From Corynebacterium marambiense (GTDB lineage: Bacteria; Actinomycetota; Actinomycetes; Mycobacteriales; Mycobacteriaceae): a stretch of 64,000 nucleotides of DNA. The notes below the pieces were generated by a model. It worked only from the letters and a program-made list of their open reading frames with translations. It was not told where the DNA came from and searched no databases. Positions within the stretch are counted from its first letter, which is position 1. Every line of letters starts with the position of its first letter. Position numbers and translations under genes: made by a program. Positions 46,736 to 55,584 of the stretch are shown piece by piece. The stretch spans positions 1-64,000 of the forward strand of contig NZ_JAEIOT010000007.1 of the NCBI RefSeq assembly GCF_016342275.1, written 5' to 3'.

Positions 46736-47188
46736 ATGAATCCAGCGGATCCGACACTGACCGAACTACTCATGCGCGCCACCGAACGTGATCTCACCAC
46801 CGAAGAGATCGCCGAGGTCAACCGCTGCAATGCCGGGGTCGATCCGCACATGGGTATCCGCTACACGCGGATTGGTCCGAAAGGGGTTCGCGCTCGGCTC
46901 AAGGTCGGGCCCGAGCATCTCCAGCCGTTCGGGCTCGTCAACGGCGGAGTGCTCGCGCTGCTCGCCGAATCCGCTGGCTCAATCATGGCGATCATCGCCG
47001 CGAAGGCCGTTGCCGTCGGCGTCAACAACAACACGGATTTCATCAAGTCCGTAACCTCGGGTGTGATCGAAGTTGAAGCGGTCCCCGTCCACGTCGGCAG
47101 CACGACCCAGCTGATCGACATCACTATGAAGAACAATGGTCAGGTTGCGGCCAGGAGTAGGCTCCGGACGTTGTGTCTCCGATCATAA
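46736..47188 (+). CDS. PaaI-like hotdog thioesterase, copy 2
   Basis: A 150-residue protein. GIRYTRIGPKGVRARLKVGPEHLQPF, LVNGGVLALLAESAGSIMA and VEAVPVHVGSTTQLIDITM follow the PaaI/DUF4442 acyl-CoA thioesterase pattern; VNGG occupies the usual HGG position. TATGCT (46723-46728) ends 7 bases before the ATG with no ribosome site, so it is likely leaderless. The gene is the last GC-rich one before the AT-richer patch. Confidence 0.82.
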   Translation: MNPADPTLTELLMRATERDLTTEEIAEVNRCNAGVDPHMGIRYTRIGPKGVRARLKVGPEHLQPFGLVNGGVLALLAESAGSIMAIIAAKAVAVGVNNNTDFIKSVTSGVIEVEAVPVHVGSTTQLIDITMKNNGQVAARSRLRTLCLRS

Positions 47189-47235
47189 CGTTAGGTTGGT
47201 CTGTTGCAGGCTGAGCGGATCATCGGGTGTGTGGT

Positions 47236-47268
47236 TAGACTTGGCGGAAGAGTAAAAACAATAGGAGA
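47236..47268 (+). promoter_or_regulatory. Promoter and ribosome site of the isochorismatase operon
   Basis: -10 TAGACT (47236-47241) predicts a start near 47248. AGGAGA (47263-47268) lies 8 bases before the ATG at 47277. Unlike many neighbours this unit has a normal leader with a ribosome site. Confidence 0.55.
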
Positions 47269-47276
47269 TCCGCGTG

Positions 47277-47819
47277 ATGACAGAGCCTCGTCCATCCGAA
47301 ACCTGCTTAGTAATTGTTGACGTACAGGCCGGATTTATATCTGAGTACACGAAACGCTGCCTTCCATGGATCCATGAGTTGGTTAAAGATCCTCGGTTCG
47401 CGTTTAAAATAGCTACCCGTTTCGCAAATGCCCCGGGTTCTCTTTTTCGGACGCGAATTGGTTGGAATCGGCTTTCTACCCCAGAAGAGATAGCACTTGA
47501 TTCTGTGGTTGAATCCAATGTGGATGCCGTGGTTGACAAAGAAACTTACGGATGTGCTGAGGAAATCGACGATCTGCTCAAAGCCCGGGGGATCGGTCAG
47601 GTACTGCTTGTGGGAATAGATACTGATGTATGTGTCCTCCAGAACGCGGCGCAGTTGTTTGACCGTGGATATCCTGTCTGGGTTGATATGAGAGGATGCG
47701 CCACAGGGGGCGGGTATCAGGCGGATAATGCAGCGGTTCCACTCCTCCGCCGGACGATCGGAGGTGACCAGGTGATCGGTTGCACCGTCGATGGTGCCCG
47801 AGGGCAGGACCCCCGGTGA
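47277..47819 (+). CDS. Isochorismatase-like cysteine hydrolase
   Basis: A 180-residue hydrolase of the isochorismatase/nicotinamidase superfamily. The triad is visible: Asp15 (VIVDVQAGF), Lys88 (VVDKETYG) and Cys119 (GIDTDVCV). Members cleave isochorismate, nicotinamide, N-carbamoyl compounds and others; the substrate cannot be told. Codon use is AT-richer than the surrounding genes, suggesting transfer. Its stop overlaps the start of an unrecognised membrane-protein gene (GTGA), so the two are translated together. A GTG at 47274 is an alternative start. Confidence 0.86.
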   Translation: MTEPRPSETCLVIVDVQAGFISEYTKRCLPWIHELVKDPRFAFKIATRFANAPGSLFRTRIGWNRLSTPEEIALDSVVESNVDAVVDKETYGCAEEIDDLLKARGIGQVLLVGIDTDVCVLQNAAQLFDRGYPVWVDMRGCATGGGYQADNAAVPLLRRTIGGDQVIGCTVDGARGQDPR

Positions 47820-49066
47820 ACCCTTCGGTTCCGACCTTGGAGTGGTGGGAATTTGCTCCCGTAGATCTGGGTGCTCCACTCGAGTCCAAACGGGTACAGG
47901 ACGAGCTGCAGAGGTGCGCGGAGCGTGCTGGGTGGCAAGTTGTGGAAAATGACCGCGGGGAACGGTCTTCCGGTATGGACAGTATCAATCAGCTTATTCC
48001 GCATTGCATCGGGCGGTGGCGACTCCGTGGTGTTGAGCTATATGTTCCTCGTTCAGGGTTTGCGGTCATACGGTATCGCATGGCCTGCAAGCAGGTGAAT
48101 GAAGATACCCTTGCGCCCGCTGTAGCGGGCATTCTGTTGGATCGTGTCGAGGAACATGCGAACCTCCAGGCGAAAGGAGTTTTCCTCGAGCATGAGGACG
48201 TTGATTCAATAGTCCGTTTGCTCAGGGATATGCTGCATTCGCGTGCTGGAATCAACTATCGGCTCAATGGTTCTGAACCTGTTCATACTTACGCCGTTTC
48301 TTGTTTCAGTCTTGTCGGGATGAAGAAATCGTGGCGAGATATCGATCGATGTCTCGCTGCCCTGCAGTGGCCTAGGAAAGTCGGATGCACAACATCGGTA
48401 GATCAATCCGAGTTACCGGATTCGGAGGAACTGTCGGAGTGTATACGCCGATTGAAACTAGCTGATGGCGTCGTTTTTCGGGAGGCTCTGGATAGGGGGA
48501 TAGAGATCCGCGCTACGTGGTCTTCTGTGGTGGGCATTGAATACACCGGTACATCATATGTACTACTTCATGAGTTGATCAGTTGTTGCGAATATCGTGT
48601 TCAGTCAACCTGGCTCGCCGCCCATCAGATCGCTGAAGCCGCATGGAGTTCGGAAAACAGTGGTGGTCGTTTCAGGTCTCCGGCACATGTCGAATTCATT
48701 GCTTCGGATTTTCACCGCCTGGTTTCTGGTTATCGGGGGAGGATAGGTACAGATTCTCCGGATAGAGAAACCAGGGCACTTCTAGCTGTAGCGCGTAGTA
48801 GCGAAGTTGAATTCGAGATTGAACAAGCTGAAGCTGCGATTGAGGCACTTCAACATCATTCGAATTTGATTCAGGAGAAAAGGTCTCGAAGTGGGAGACT
48901 ATTGCTCGAAAGCTTGGCTCTCATTTTTGCCGCTTCGGGTCTGGCAGGATTGCTTTTCCCATTGCCTATCACAAGGGAAGTGATCTTCTCTGAACCATAC
49001 TTGTTTGGGGGATGGTTGATGGTGATTTTTATTGGAATATGGGCGGTTTGGCGTAATCAGTGGTGA
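47816..49066 (+). CDS. Unrecognised protein with coiled coil and two C-terminal membrane helices
   Basis: A 416-residue protein not assignable to a family. Residues 1-~320 are soluble and carry scattered cysteines. A charged helical segment (~323-360, VEFEIEQAEAAIEALQHH) is followed by two transmembrane helices (~362-382 and ~397-413) joined by a short loop, ending in a WRNQW tail. This topology resembles CorA-type channels, but no GMN motif is present. The GTG at 47816 overlaps the isochorismatase stop. Codon use is AT-rich like its partner. Confidence 0.75.
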   Translation: MNPSVPTLEWWEFAPVDLGAPLESKRVQDELQRCAERAGWQVVENDRGERSSGMDSINQLIPHCIGRWRLRGVELYVPRSGFAVIRYRMACKQVNEDTLAPAVAGILLDRVEEHANLQAKGVFLEHEDVDSIVRLLRDMLHSRAGINYRLNGSEPVHTYAVSCFSLVGMKKSWRDIDRCLAALQWPRKVGCTTSVDQSELPDSEELSECIRRLKLADGVVFREALDRGIEIRATWSSVVGIEYTGTSYVLLHELISCCEYRVQSTWLAAHQIAEAAWSSENSGGRFRSPAHVEFIASDFHRLVSGYRGRIGTDSPDRETRALLAVARSSEVEFEIEQAEAAIEALQHHSNLIQEKRSRSGRLLLESLALIFAASGLAGLLFPLPITREVIFSEPYLFGGWLMVIFIGIWAVWRNQW

Positions 49067-49413
49067 CAATCTGTGGGCGAGTTCTCTTGATCCCACTCCT
49101 AACTGTAACTTTCGAAAGAGAATCCATAACGGGTAGGAGTTTATCTATGTTGAAGCTCATGTCTGCCAGGTATTCTTAGTTTCTTGGCATGTTGTGGCGA
49201 TGGGATGGAAACAGTCAGGATAGGGCAATGCGCCCATGTCGTCATGTACGTATACGGCGGTACGAGGACTTCGAAGATATTCTGGAGCAAAACTACCAAC
49301 AGAGCTGGTTGTTGTTGCTCTGGCGCAAGTTTGGTTTTAACCTATCTGGAATTTCATGAGCTCGACCGGTTATCCAAACTCGGTCCAGCAAGTGTCCGGA
49401 TGACCCGGAATAC
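49067..49413. other. AT-rich interval between the accessory pair and thiD-tenA
   Basis: 347 bases between the membrane-protein stop and the convergent thiD-tenA end. It holds a possible 43-codon frame (49228-49359), listed separately. No terminator hairpin, repeat boundary or integrase remnant was recognised. Confidence 0.55.
49228..49359 (+). CDS. Possible 43-residue protein
   Basis: The ATG at 49228 follows AGGATAGGG at ~4-11 bases. The product begins MRPCRHVRIRRYEDFEDILE, continues with a WLLLLW hydrophobic patch and ends FGFNLSGIS. The amino-acid pattern looks protein-like, and the frame is in the AT-rich patch. It may be a small gene or the 3' remnant of a lost one. The length is too short for confidence. 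Confidence 0.3.
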   Translation: MRPCRHVRIRRYEDFEDILEQNYQQSWLLLLWRKFGFNLSGIS

Positions 49414-50982
49414 TTACATTCCGAATCTGTCCGCCTGATCGAAGAATTCCCGCTCGTGGACGCAGGCACTGAGGTATGCGCGGGCTGCCCGGGCGCGCTG
49501 GTCCGGCGAGGCTGCGGCGAGCGCACGCTCCACCCGTTCCACGGCAGCGCGTGTCTCCGCGACGAATTCCTCGGCCGCGTACTCGGTCAACCAGGCGTGG
49601 TACGGATGCTCCGCGTGGTTGTGTTCCGCCAGCGCGAGGCCGATCTCGACGTACAGCCAGAAACAGGGAAGGACCGCCGCCGCTCCGACAACGTAGTCCT
49701 CACCAAGCGTGTTTGCGCGGAGAAAATCGGTGTAGGCGCTCGTGATTGGTGATGGCCCGCCGATCCGCTCACGGTCCGCGAGCCAGGCCCGGTGGAGTTC
49801 GGCCTCGCCCATGATGCAGCCGACGGCGTTCTGGGCCCAGGCGATTCGGTCCCCGGTGTCCGGGGCCCTGACTGCCAGTGCAGCCAGGGCCCGGGCGTAT
49901 TCATCGAGGTAGTGGGCGTCCTGGTCGAGGTAGAACGTGAATGAGTCCTCGCGGAGGCTACCCATCTGTAGTCCGGTGATGAGGGGGAGATTCATGATCT
50001 CTGTCCAGATGTCTCCGGTGGCAGCCCAAAGTGCGGCGGTCCAGGGGCCGGCCGGGGCGACGTGGGGGGTGGGCGCGGTGCGATCCGTTGCGAACACCAG
50101 TGACTCGGGGGCTTCTCCGGACGGCATGGGGCCGGTGAGGTGCCGCCACGGGGTGGTGTCGGCCGCTCGGGCGAGACGACGGGCTCGGTGGCCGTGATCG
50201 ATGGGGCCGTGTCCGTGGCCGACCTCCAGCCGATGTGCGTGTTCGATGGCTTCGTTGAGCCAGCCGGTCACCCACTCGAGGGCTAGGTCCGCGTCCCCCG
50301 TTTCCGCCAGTCGGGTTGCTAGTGCGGAGGAGAGGGAACACCCGGTTCCGTGGGTGCAGGAGGTGTCGTGTCGTGGTGCCGAGACCGTGTGCGCATGCCC
50401 GTCGGCGCTGACGAGGGCATTCCCCGCTTCGGCCGTGGTCAGGTGCCCCGCCTTGACCACCACGGATGTCCCCGTCTCTGCGGCGAGAAGGCGGGCCTGC
50501 TTGACCGCTCCGGGGAAGTCCTCTGCCGGATCTGTGTCGCATAGAACCGCCAGCTCGGGGATGTTCGGGGTGACGACGTCGACGTCCCGCACGAACTCCC
50601 GGAGGGCGCATTCGGCGTCTTCGTCCAGCAGTCTGTTCCCCGAGGTGGACACCATCACCGGATCAAGCACGATCCACGGGGGCCGCTTTGCAGCGAGGTA
50701 GCCGCGCACCACGTCGACCGTCGCCGCGTCACCGAGCATCCCGATCTTCACTGCGTCGACGTCGACGTCGTCGAAGACGGCGTCCAACTGCGCGGTTAGA
50801 AAACTCAGTGGCGGTGTGTGGATCTCCCGTACCCCCTGCGTGTTCTGTGCGACGAGCGAGGTCGTCACGGCCATGCCGTATCCGCCTGCGGCAGCTATGG
50901 ACTTCAGATCCGCGTGGATACCGGCGCCGCCACTGGGATCGGTGCCGGCTATGGACAGAACTCGGGGTAGAGCTGGGGACAC
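49414..50982 (-). CDS. thiD: ThiD-TenA fusion: HMP(-P) kinase joined to TenA-like thiaminase II
   Basis: A 522-residue fusion. Residues ~1-265 are ThiD, phosphorylating hydroxymethylpyrimidine and its phosphate: SIAGTDPSGGAGIHADLKS, DPVMVSTSG and the anion-hole GTGCSLSSAL. Residues ~300-522 are TenA-like: the catalytic Cys lies in AAAVLPCFWLYVEIG and a Glu in HEREFFDQA. TenA recovers HMP from degraded thiamine, so the fusion couples salvage to phosphorylation. The GTG start follows AGGAGA. thiE lies 18 bases upstream in the same direction. Confidence 0.92.
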   Translation of the reverse strand: MSPALPRVLSIAGTDPSGGAGIHADLKSIAAAGGYGMAVTTSLVAQNTQGVREIHTPPLSFLTAQLDAVFDDVDVDAVKIGMLGDAATVDVVRGYLAAKRPPWIVLDPVMVSTSGNRLLDEDAECALREFVRDVDVVTPNIPELAVLCDTDPAEDFPGAVKQARLLAAETGTSVVVKAGHLTTAEAGNALVSADGHAHTVSAPRHDTSCTHGTGCSLSSALATRLAETGDADLALEWVTGWLNEAIEHAHRLEVGHGHGPIDHGHRARRLARAADTTPWRHLTGPMPSGEAPESLVFATDRTAPTPHVAPAGPWTAALWAATGDIWTEIMNLPLITGLQMGSLREDSFTFYLDQDAHYLDEYARALAALAVRAPDTGDRIAWAQNAVGCIMGEAELHRAWLADRERIGGPSPITSAYTDFLRANTLGEDYVVGAAAVLPCFWLYVEIGLALAEHNHAEHPYHAWLTEYAAEEFVAETRAAVERVERALAAASPDQRARAARAYLSACVHEREFFDQADRFGM

Positions 50983-51000
50983 GTCGTATTCTCCTGGTGG

Positions 51001-51714
51001 TCAACTCGGACGGATTTCTGCGGGACGAAATAGGGTGAGCAGGGTGCGTGCAGTCATGAACGGATCGTCGGCGCCCATCTGTGCCGAGGAGACACAGATG
51101 GTGTCGACCGCGGTAGCCCCGAGTTTATCCACGTTCCCGACAGTGATGCCCCCGACGGCGATAGTCGTCACACCTGCTGTGGCCGCTGCCCGGGCGATGG
51201 CATCAACGCCTTCCGGTCCGAGTGGAGGAACCTGGCGTCGGCGCGCATCCGTCGACCACACGGGGCCGATCCCGATCACGTCGGGGATCCGGACACCGAA
51301 ACGGGAGCAGCTGGTGGCGAGAGTCTCGAGTGCGTCGGGTTCATCGATTGACACGCCGATCATCAGGTCGCCGGGCATCCGGCGTCGAGCCTCGAGGTAG
51401 TCGATGTCGGAGTGCTGAAGGAGTAAATGGAAACCGTGCCGAAGTGCGACCCGGAACCGGTCATGGACGAACACAGGAACGTGGAACGGTGTGTGCGGAC
51501 CGGGCTCGGCAATCACCCGGGACACCTCCGCGCGGATCCTCAACGCCTGCTCCGCGAACACCGCGTCACTGGCTGTTCTGTCCTGCACCAGGATCATGTT
51601 GACACCGGCCCGGACAGATTCGGTGAGGATCTTCGACACCTTTTCGGTGGATACCAGCATCGAGGGATCGGTGGCCAGACAGAGCCCCCGGTGGGTTTCG
51701 GTGCGACCGGTCAC
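51001..51714 (-). CDS. thiE: Thiamine-phosphate synthase
   Basis: A 237-residue TIM-barrel enzyme coupling HMP-diphosphate with thiazole phosphate. MILVQDRTASD and GIGPVWSTDARRRQVPPLGPEG (phosphate binding) with GVTTIAVGGITVGNVDKL match ThiE. The usual pyrophosphate-contacting Lys/Arg segment is somewhat divergent. The ATG lacks a strong ribosome site. No TPP riboswitch signature (CTGAGA) was found upstream. A possible minus-strand -10 GATACT lies near 51762-51767. Confidence 0.88.
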   Translation of the reverse strand: MTGRTETHRGLCLATDPSMLVSTEKVSKILTESVRAGVNMILVQDRTASDAVFAEQALRIRAEVSRVIAEPGPHTPFHVPVFVHDRFRVALRHGFHLLLQHSDIDYLEARRRMPGDLMIGVSIDEPDALETLATSCSRFGVRIPDVIGIGPVWSTDARRRQVPPLGPEGVDAIARAAATAGVTTIAVGGITVGNVDKLGATAVDTICVSSAQMGADDPFMTARTLLTLFRPAEIRPS

Positions 51715-51881
51715 TGCAACTCCTCGCCGTCAGAGATGGGATCGGTCGAGGACCGGTCCCAGTATCGGTGGTTGGTTTGCCGAGGGTAACACGCCGCTAG
51801 TTCTGTGTGTTAGGGCACCCTTGTTGTCCTATTTCCGGCGAAGCTCAGATCGTCCGCCCCCGAATCGGTAGCGTGGAACCC

Positions 51882-52475
51882 ATGCCCACGTGGAAAGAAG
51901 TTCTCGCAGTCAACCCCGACCACTCTGAACAGTATGCGGCCAGGTGGCGCACATTCGCCGCCCAGGGCCGCGATCTCGACGGTGAAGCCCGTCTGGTGGA
52001 TGCCCTCGCCCGAAACCGCAGTTCCCGGATCCTGGACGCGGGGTGCGGTACAGGTCGCGTCGGGGGCGTGCTCGCTGCGCGTGGGCATCAGGTCACGGGA
52101 GTGGACCTGGATCCCGTCCTGATCGGATACGCCGAGAGGGATTTTCCGGATAGTCGGTGGGAGGTTGGGGACCTCACCGGCGGTGACATCCCGGACGGGG
52201 AGTACGACCTTATCGTTTCCGCCGGAAACGTCATGACCTTCCTGCCTGCCGACGGCCGGGTCGCCGCTCTCCGGGCGCTGGCTGGGGTTCTGGCCGACAA
52301 CGGCCGGATGGTCATCGGATTCGGTTCGGGGCGTGGTTACGGGTTCGACGAGTTCATCGCCGATGCTGCCGAAGCCGGTCTGGTTCCCCAGCACCGGTGG
52401 GGAACCTGGGAAATCGATCCGTTCACCGCGGAATCCGACTTCATGGTCACAGTGCTGGTCCACCAGGACGTGTAG
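51882..52475 (+). CDS. Class I SAM-dependent methyltransferase
   Basis: A 197-residue Rossmann methyltransferase. Motif I is ILDAGCGTGRVGGVLA, the acidic loop is TGVDLDPVLIGYAE, and the post-motif is YDLIVSAGNVMTFL. No substrate domain is present. TAGCGT (51869-51874) ends 7 bases before the ATG and no ribosome site exists, suggesting a leaderless mRNA. It is divergent from thiE and ends at a strong shared terminator. Confidence 0.87.
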   Translation: MPTWKEVLAVNPDHSEQYAARWRTFAAQGRDLDGEARLVDALARNRSSRILDAGCGTGRVGGVLAARGHQVTGVDLDPVLIGYAERDFPDSRWEVGDLTGGDIPDGEYDLIVSAGNVMTFLPADGRVAALRALAGVLADNGRMVIGFGSGRGYGFDEFIADAAEAGLVPQHRWGTWEIDPFTAESDFMVTVLVHQDV

Positions 52476-52517
52476 CGGCGGCTACAGGGTCGTGGGACCT
52501 CCACAGAAACCACGGAC

Positions 52518-52561
52518 AACGGCTGGCCGCACCGGTGATTTATCCGGTGCGGCCGGCCGTT
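52518..52561. terminator. Bidirectional terminator between methyltransferase and ndh
   Basis: AACGGCTGGCCGCACCGG (52518-52535) and CCGGTGCGGCCGGCCGTT (52544-52561) form an 18-bp stem with one G-T pair and an 8-base loop. AAC/GTT flanks give short A/T ends for both directions. It sits between convergent genes. Confidence 0.85.
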
Positions 52562-52596
52562 GCACGGTGCCGCGGGAGATCAGCAGTCCGAGGTGA

Positions 52597-54009
52597 TCAG
52601 GCCTTATCGGTCTTGCCGTTGAAGCGGGCCGTGTCTTTGACCTCGATCAGGTCGTCGCCTTCACCGGCGAGATCGCGTAGCTTCGCGAGTGCGGTTCGTG
52701 CATGCATCTGTTGGCGGGTTGTTGCCAGTTGCCAGCGGTTGCGTGAGAGCACGTTCAGTCCCCAGGATACGGCCGCGACGAAACGGTTCCGGAAGCCCAC
52801 GAGGAACATCAGGTGGATAGCGAGCCAGAGGATCCAGGCGAAGAAACCGGTTAACTCGACCTTGCCGATCTTCACGACGGCCGAGAACCTAGATACGGTC
52901 GCCATGGAACCCTTGTCGTGGTACTCGAAGGGCTCACGCTCGGATACCGGGATGCCCTCAACGGTCCGGATGATCTGTTCCGCCGAGTACTCGCCCGCCT
53001 GGATCGCGACCTGGGCGACACCCGGGAGCTTATTCAGTGACATCATGTCGCCGACAATGAAGACATCCCTGTGCTCACCGACGGTGCAGTCGGGATTCAC
53101 GGGGACACGACCGGCACGATCCGCCTCGACGCCACACTGGTCAGCGACGAGCTTGCCCAGCGGAGACGCCTGAACACCGGCGGACCAGATCTTGCAGAAG
53201 GCGGGAATCTTCTCGATGGAGTCGTCGACCATCGACTTGTAAGTGACCGCCTCCTCATCGACGTCCGTGACCATGGCATTCAGTCGTACAGTGACGCCCA
53301 GCTTTTCCAGTTGGCGCTGTGCGTTCCGGCCCAGCCGCTTGCCGAAGGGGGGCAGGACTTGCGGTGCACCGTCGAGGAGAACGATTCTCGCGCTTTCCGT
53401 GTTGATGTTCGAATACTCGCCCTTGAGAGTGCGGTGCGCCATCTCGGCCAACTGTCCGGCGAGCTCGACGCCCGTGGGCCCCGCACCGACGATGACGAAG
53501 GTGAGCAGGCGCTCACGCTCGACCGGATCGGTGCACAGTTCCGCGCGCTCGAAGGCGCCGATGATTCGGGCCCGGAGCTCGAGGGCATCGTCGATGGATT
53601 TCATACCCGGTGCGTACTCGGCGAAGTGATCGTTACCGAAGTAGGACTGGCTCGAGCCGGCGGCGACGATCAAGGAATCGTAGGCGTATTCGCGTTCGAA
53701 GTCGCCCAATCTGGTTGTGACCAGTTTCCCGTTGACGTCGATGTCCGTGACCTCGCCCTTGACGACGTGGACGTTGTCCTGGTCCTTGAGGATCTGACGG
53801 GTGGACGGGGCGACCTCACCGGAGGAGAGGATTCCGGTCGCCACCTGGTAGAGCAGCGGCTGGAAGAGGTGGTGGTTGGTGCGGTCGATCAGAGTGACGT
53901 CGACGTCCGCGTCCGCGAGTTTCTGGACGGCGAACAGGCCACCGAAGCCCGAGCCGATGACGACGACATGGTGGCGGCCGCCCTCGGGACGGAAAGGCTT
54001 GTCAGTCAT
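52597..54009 (-). CDS. ndh: Type II NADH dehydrogenase (NDH-2)
   Basis: A 470-residue membrane-associated flavoprotein passing electrons from NADH to menaquinone without proton pumping. The FAD motif is VVVIGSGFGGLFAVQKL, the NADH motif is FVIVGAGPTGVELAGQLAE, and FIVGDMMSLNKLPGVAQVAIQAGEY is the conserved flavin-binding end. A C-terminal amphipathic/hydrophobic stretch (FFAWILWLAIHLMFLVGF) fits membrane attachment. The ATG at 54009 follows AGGAGA. Corynebacteria rely on NDH-2 because they lack complex I. Confidence 0.95.
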   Translation of the reverse strand: MTDKPFRPEGGRHHVVVIGSGFGGLFAVQKLADADVDVTLIDRTNHHLFQPLLYQVATGILSSGEVAPSTRQILKDQDNVHVVKGEVTDIDVNGKLVTTRLGDFEREYAYDSLIVAAGSSQSYFGNDHFAEYAPGMKSIDDALELRARIIGAFERAELCTDPVERERLLTFVIVGAGPTGVELAGQLAEMAHRTLKGEYSNINTESARIVLLDGAPQVLPPFGKRLGRNAQRQLEKLGVTVRLNAMVTDVDEEAVTYKSMVDDSIEKIPAFCKIWSAGVQASPLGKLVADQCGVEADRAGRVPVNPDCTVGEHRDVFIVGDMMSLNKLPGVAQVAIQAGEYSAEQIIRTVEGIPVSEREPFEYHDKGSMATVSRFSAVVKIGKVELTGFFAWILWLAIHLMFLVGFRNRFVAAVSWGLNVLSRNRWQLATTRQQMHARTALAKLRDLAGEGDDLIEVKDTARFNGKTDKA

Positions 54010-54193
54010 ATAGGTGTTGTCTCCTGGATGAGGATCTGGGCCGCAGGAGGAGGCTGCGGCAGTACGGTGCTTCATCGTAGTACGTTGTCGGATAAATCAC
54101 ATCACCCCGGCTCGCGGGGCGCTGTCTGCGGAGACCGCAGGCAGCGGCGGGATACTATCGGCGCACGTTTATTCGGCGCTCCACCCGGCTCCG

Positions 54194-55579
54194 GTGAACC
54201 AACCGCCCAACCCAACGAAAACGGAAGTAGTCAGACCCATGCCCGGCCCCGCATCCGGGGGGTACACCCCCGCCCATCTCCTCCACGTCGATGCCTCCAG
54301 GTGGCCCGGTGTCGCACTTGTTCCGGACAACCGGATCGTGCGGTACCAGGCATCTGCGGCGGAATCCCGGTTCGCGGCGGCTTGCGCCACCGCGGGTATC
54401 AGCCTGGACCCGGAGGCGCCGGGTGGTGCCGACCTGACTGTCGAGAATGAGGAGCTGTTTCTGCGGCTTGCGGACAGCGGCTGGCTGGGGTTGGCCGAGG
54501 GATACATGGCCGGAGAGTGGCGGAGCCGCGACCTGGTGACGAGTCTCGCCGGTCTCCTGGAATGCGGGTTCGCTCCACGCGGCAGGTTCCGAGCCGGAGC
54601 ACCGAGGTCCGTTGTATCGGGCGGCTACGCCGGAGGGGAGCTTCCCGGGGATCTGGTCCGGCTCTTTTCCGGCGACGGAATGTCGGCCTTCGGTGCCAGG
54701 TTCTCCTCCGGAGTTCCGACGACGGTCCGTACTTCGGTGCGGAGCTTCGTCCGTGGTGCAGGTCGGGGGAGTGAGCCATCCAGCCATTTCGTCGACGTCA
54801 CGACGCTCGCACCTCCGGTGGCGGTCGAACGTGCGGATCTCGGCCCGGCACAGCAGCGGGCCGCGGAAGCGCTGCTCGATGCGGCACGTGTCCGGGCGCG
54901 GACGGACCTCGTCGAGTTTCCCTGCGGTGGGGGGACGATGGCACTCGCCGCAGCGCGACGGGGCGCCACCGTCGATTGTCTGACGGCTGATCCGGAGCTC
55001 GCCGGAACCGTCCGGGAACTACTCGACCGGGGTCGGGATGGTGGTCGCGTGCATGTCACGGTGACGGACACCCCGATCCCGACACACCTGGACTGGAGCG
55101 GCAGGTATGACGCACTCGTGAGCGTCGAGAAGATCGAGGTTCTCGGTTCCTCCGGTCGATTGGACTATCTCCGCGCCGTGGAAAAGATGCTCGCTCCCGG
55201 TGGGTACGTGGCACTTCAGAGTGTCGTCTCCACCGACGGCATGCGTCGGGCAGGGCGGGATGCTCTCGTCGCGTTGCGGGCCTATATCTGGCCGGCGCTT
55301 GAGCACATCACCACGGAGGATCTGCACCGTGCCGTGGACAGATCCACGGACCTGCGGATCATCGCCGAGGCGCATTTCGCCTCCCACTACGAGACCACTC
55401 TGCGCCTGCAACGGGAAGTGTTTGCCGCAAATGAGCGCAGTGCGGCAGCCGCCGGTTTCGACATTGTGTTCCGGCGTCTGTGGGACTACCAACTCGCGCT
55501 GATGGAGGCGATGTTCCGGTTGGGTTGGTTGGACGCGGTACAAATCACCGCAACCTCCCGGAGACCACTACGCCGTTAG
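54194..55579 (+). CDS. Cyclopropane-fatty-acid-synthase-like methyltransferase
   Basis: A 461-residue protein. The N-terminal part (~80-130) has the CFA-synthase leader pattern LADSGWLGLAEGYMAGEW. The C-terminal SAM domain has VEFPCGGGTMALAAA as a variant motif I, then YDALVSVEKIEVLG (usual SIEMxEHVG) and VEKMLAPGGYVALQ. C. glutamicum has a ufaA gene of this kind next to ndh. The GTG at 54194 lacks a ribosome site; an ATG at 54239 is a real alternative. A -10 TACTAT lies at 54153-54158. Confidence 0.82.
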   Translation: MNQPPNPTKTEVVRPMPGPASGGYTPAHLLHVDASRWPGVALVPDNRIVRYQASAAESRFAAACATAGISLDPEAPGGADLTVENEELFLRLADSGWLGLAEGYMAGEWRSRDLVTSLAGLLECGFAPRGRFRAGAPRSVVSGGYAGGELPGDLVRLFSGDGMSAFGARFSSGVPTTVRTSVRSFVRGAGRGSEPSSHFVDVTTLAPPVAVERADLGPAQQRAAEALLDAARVRARTDLVEFPCGGGTMALAAARRGATVDCLTADPELAGTVRELLDRGRDGGRVHVTVTDTPIPTHLDWSGRYDALVSVEKIEVLGSSGRLDYLRAVEKMLAPGGYVALQSVVSTDGMRRAGRDALVALRAYIWPALEHITTEDLHRAVDRSTDLRIIAEAHFASHYETTLRLQREVFAANERSAAAAGFDIVFRRLWDYQLALMEAMFRLGWLDAVQITATSRRPLRR

Positions 55580-55584
55580 CGTCG

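Noticed and set aside
51715..51881. Possible TPP riboswitch upstream of thiE (GGGTGCCC-like start)
   Set aside because: The CTGAGA and GAACCTGAT core segments are absent on the minus strand.
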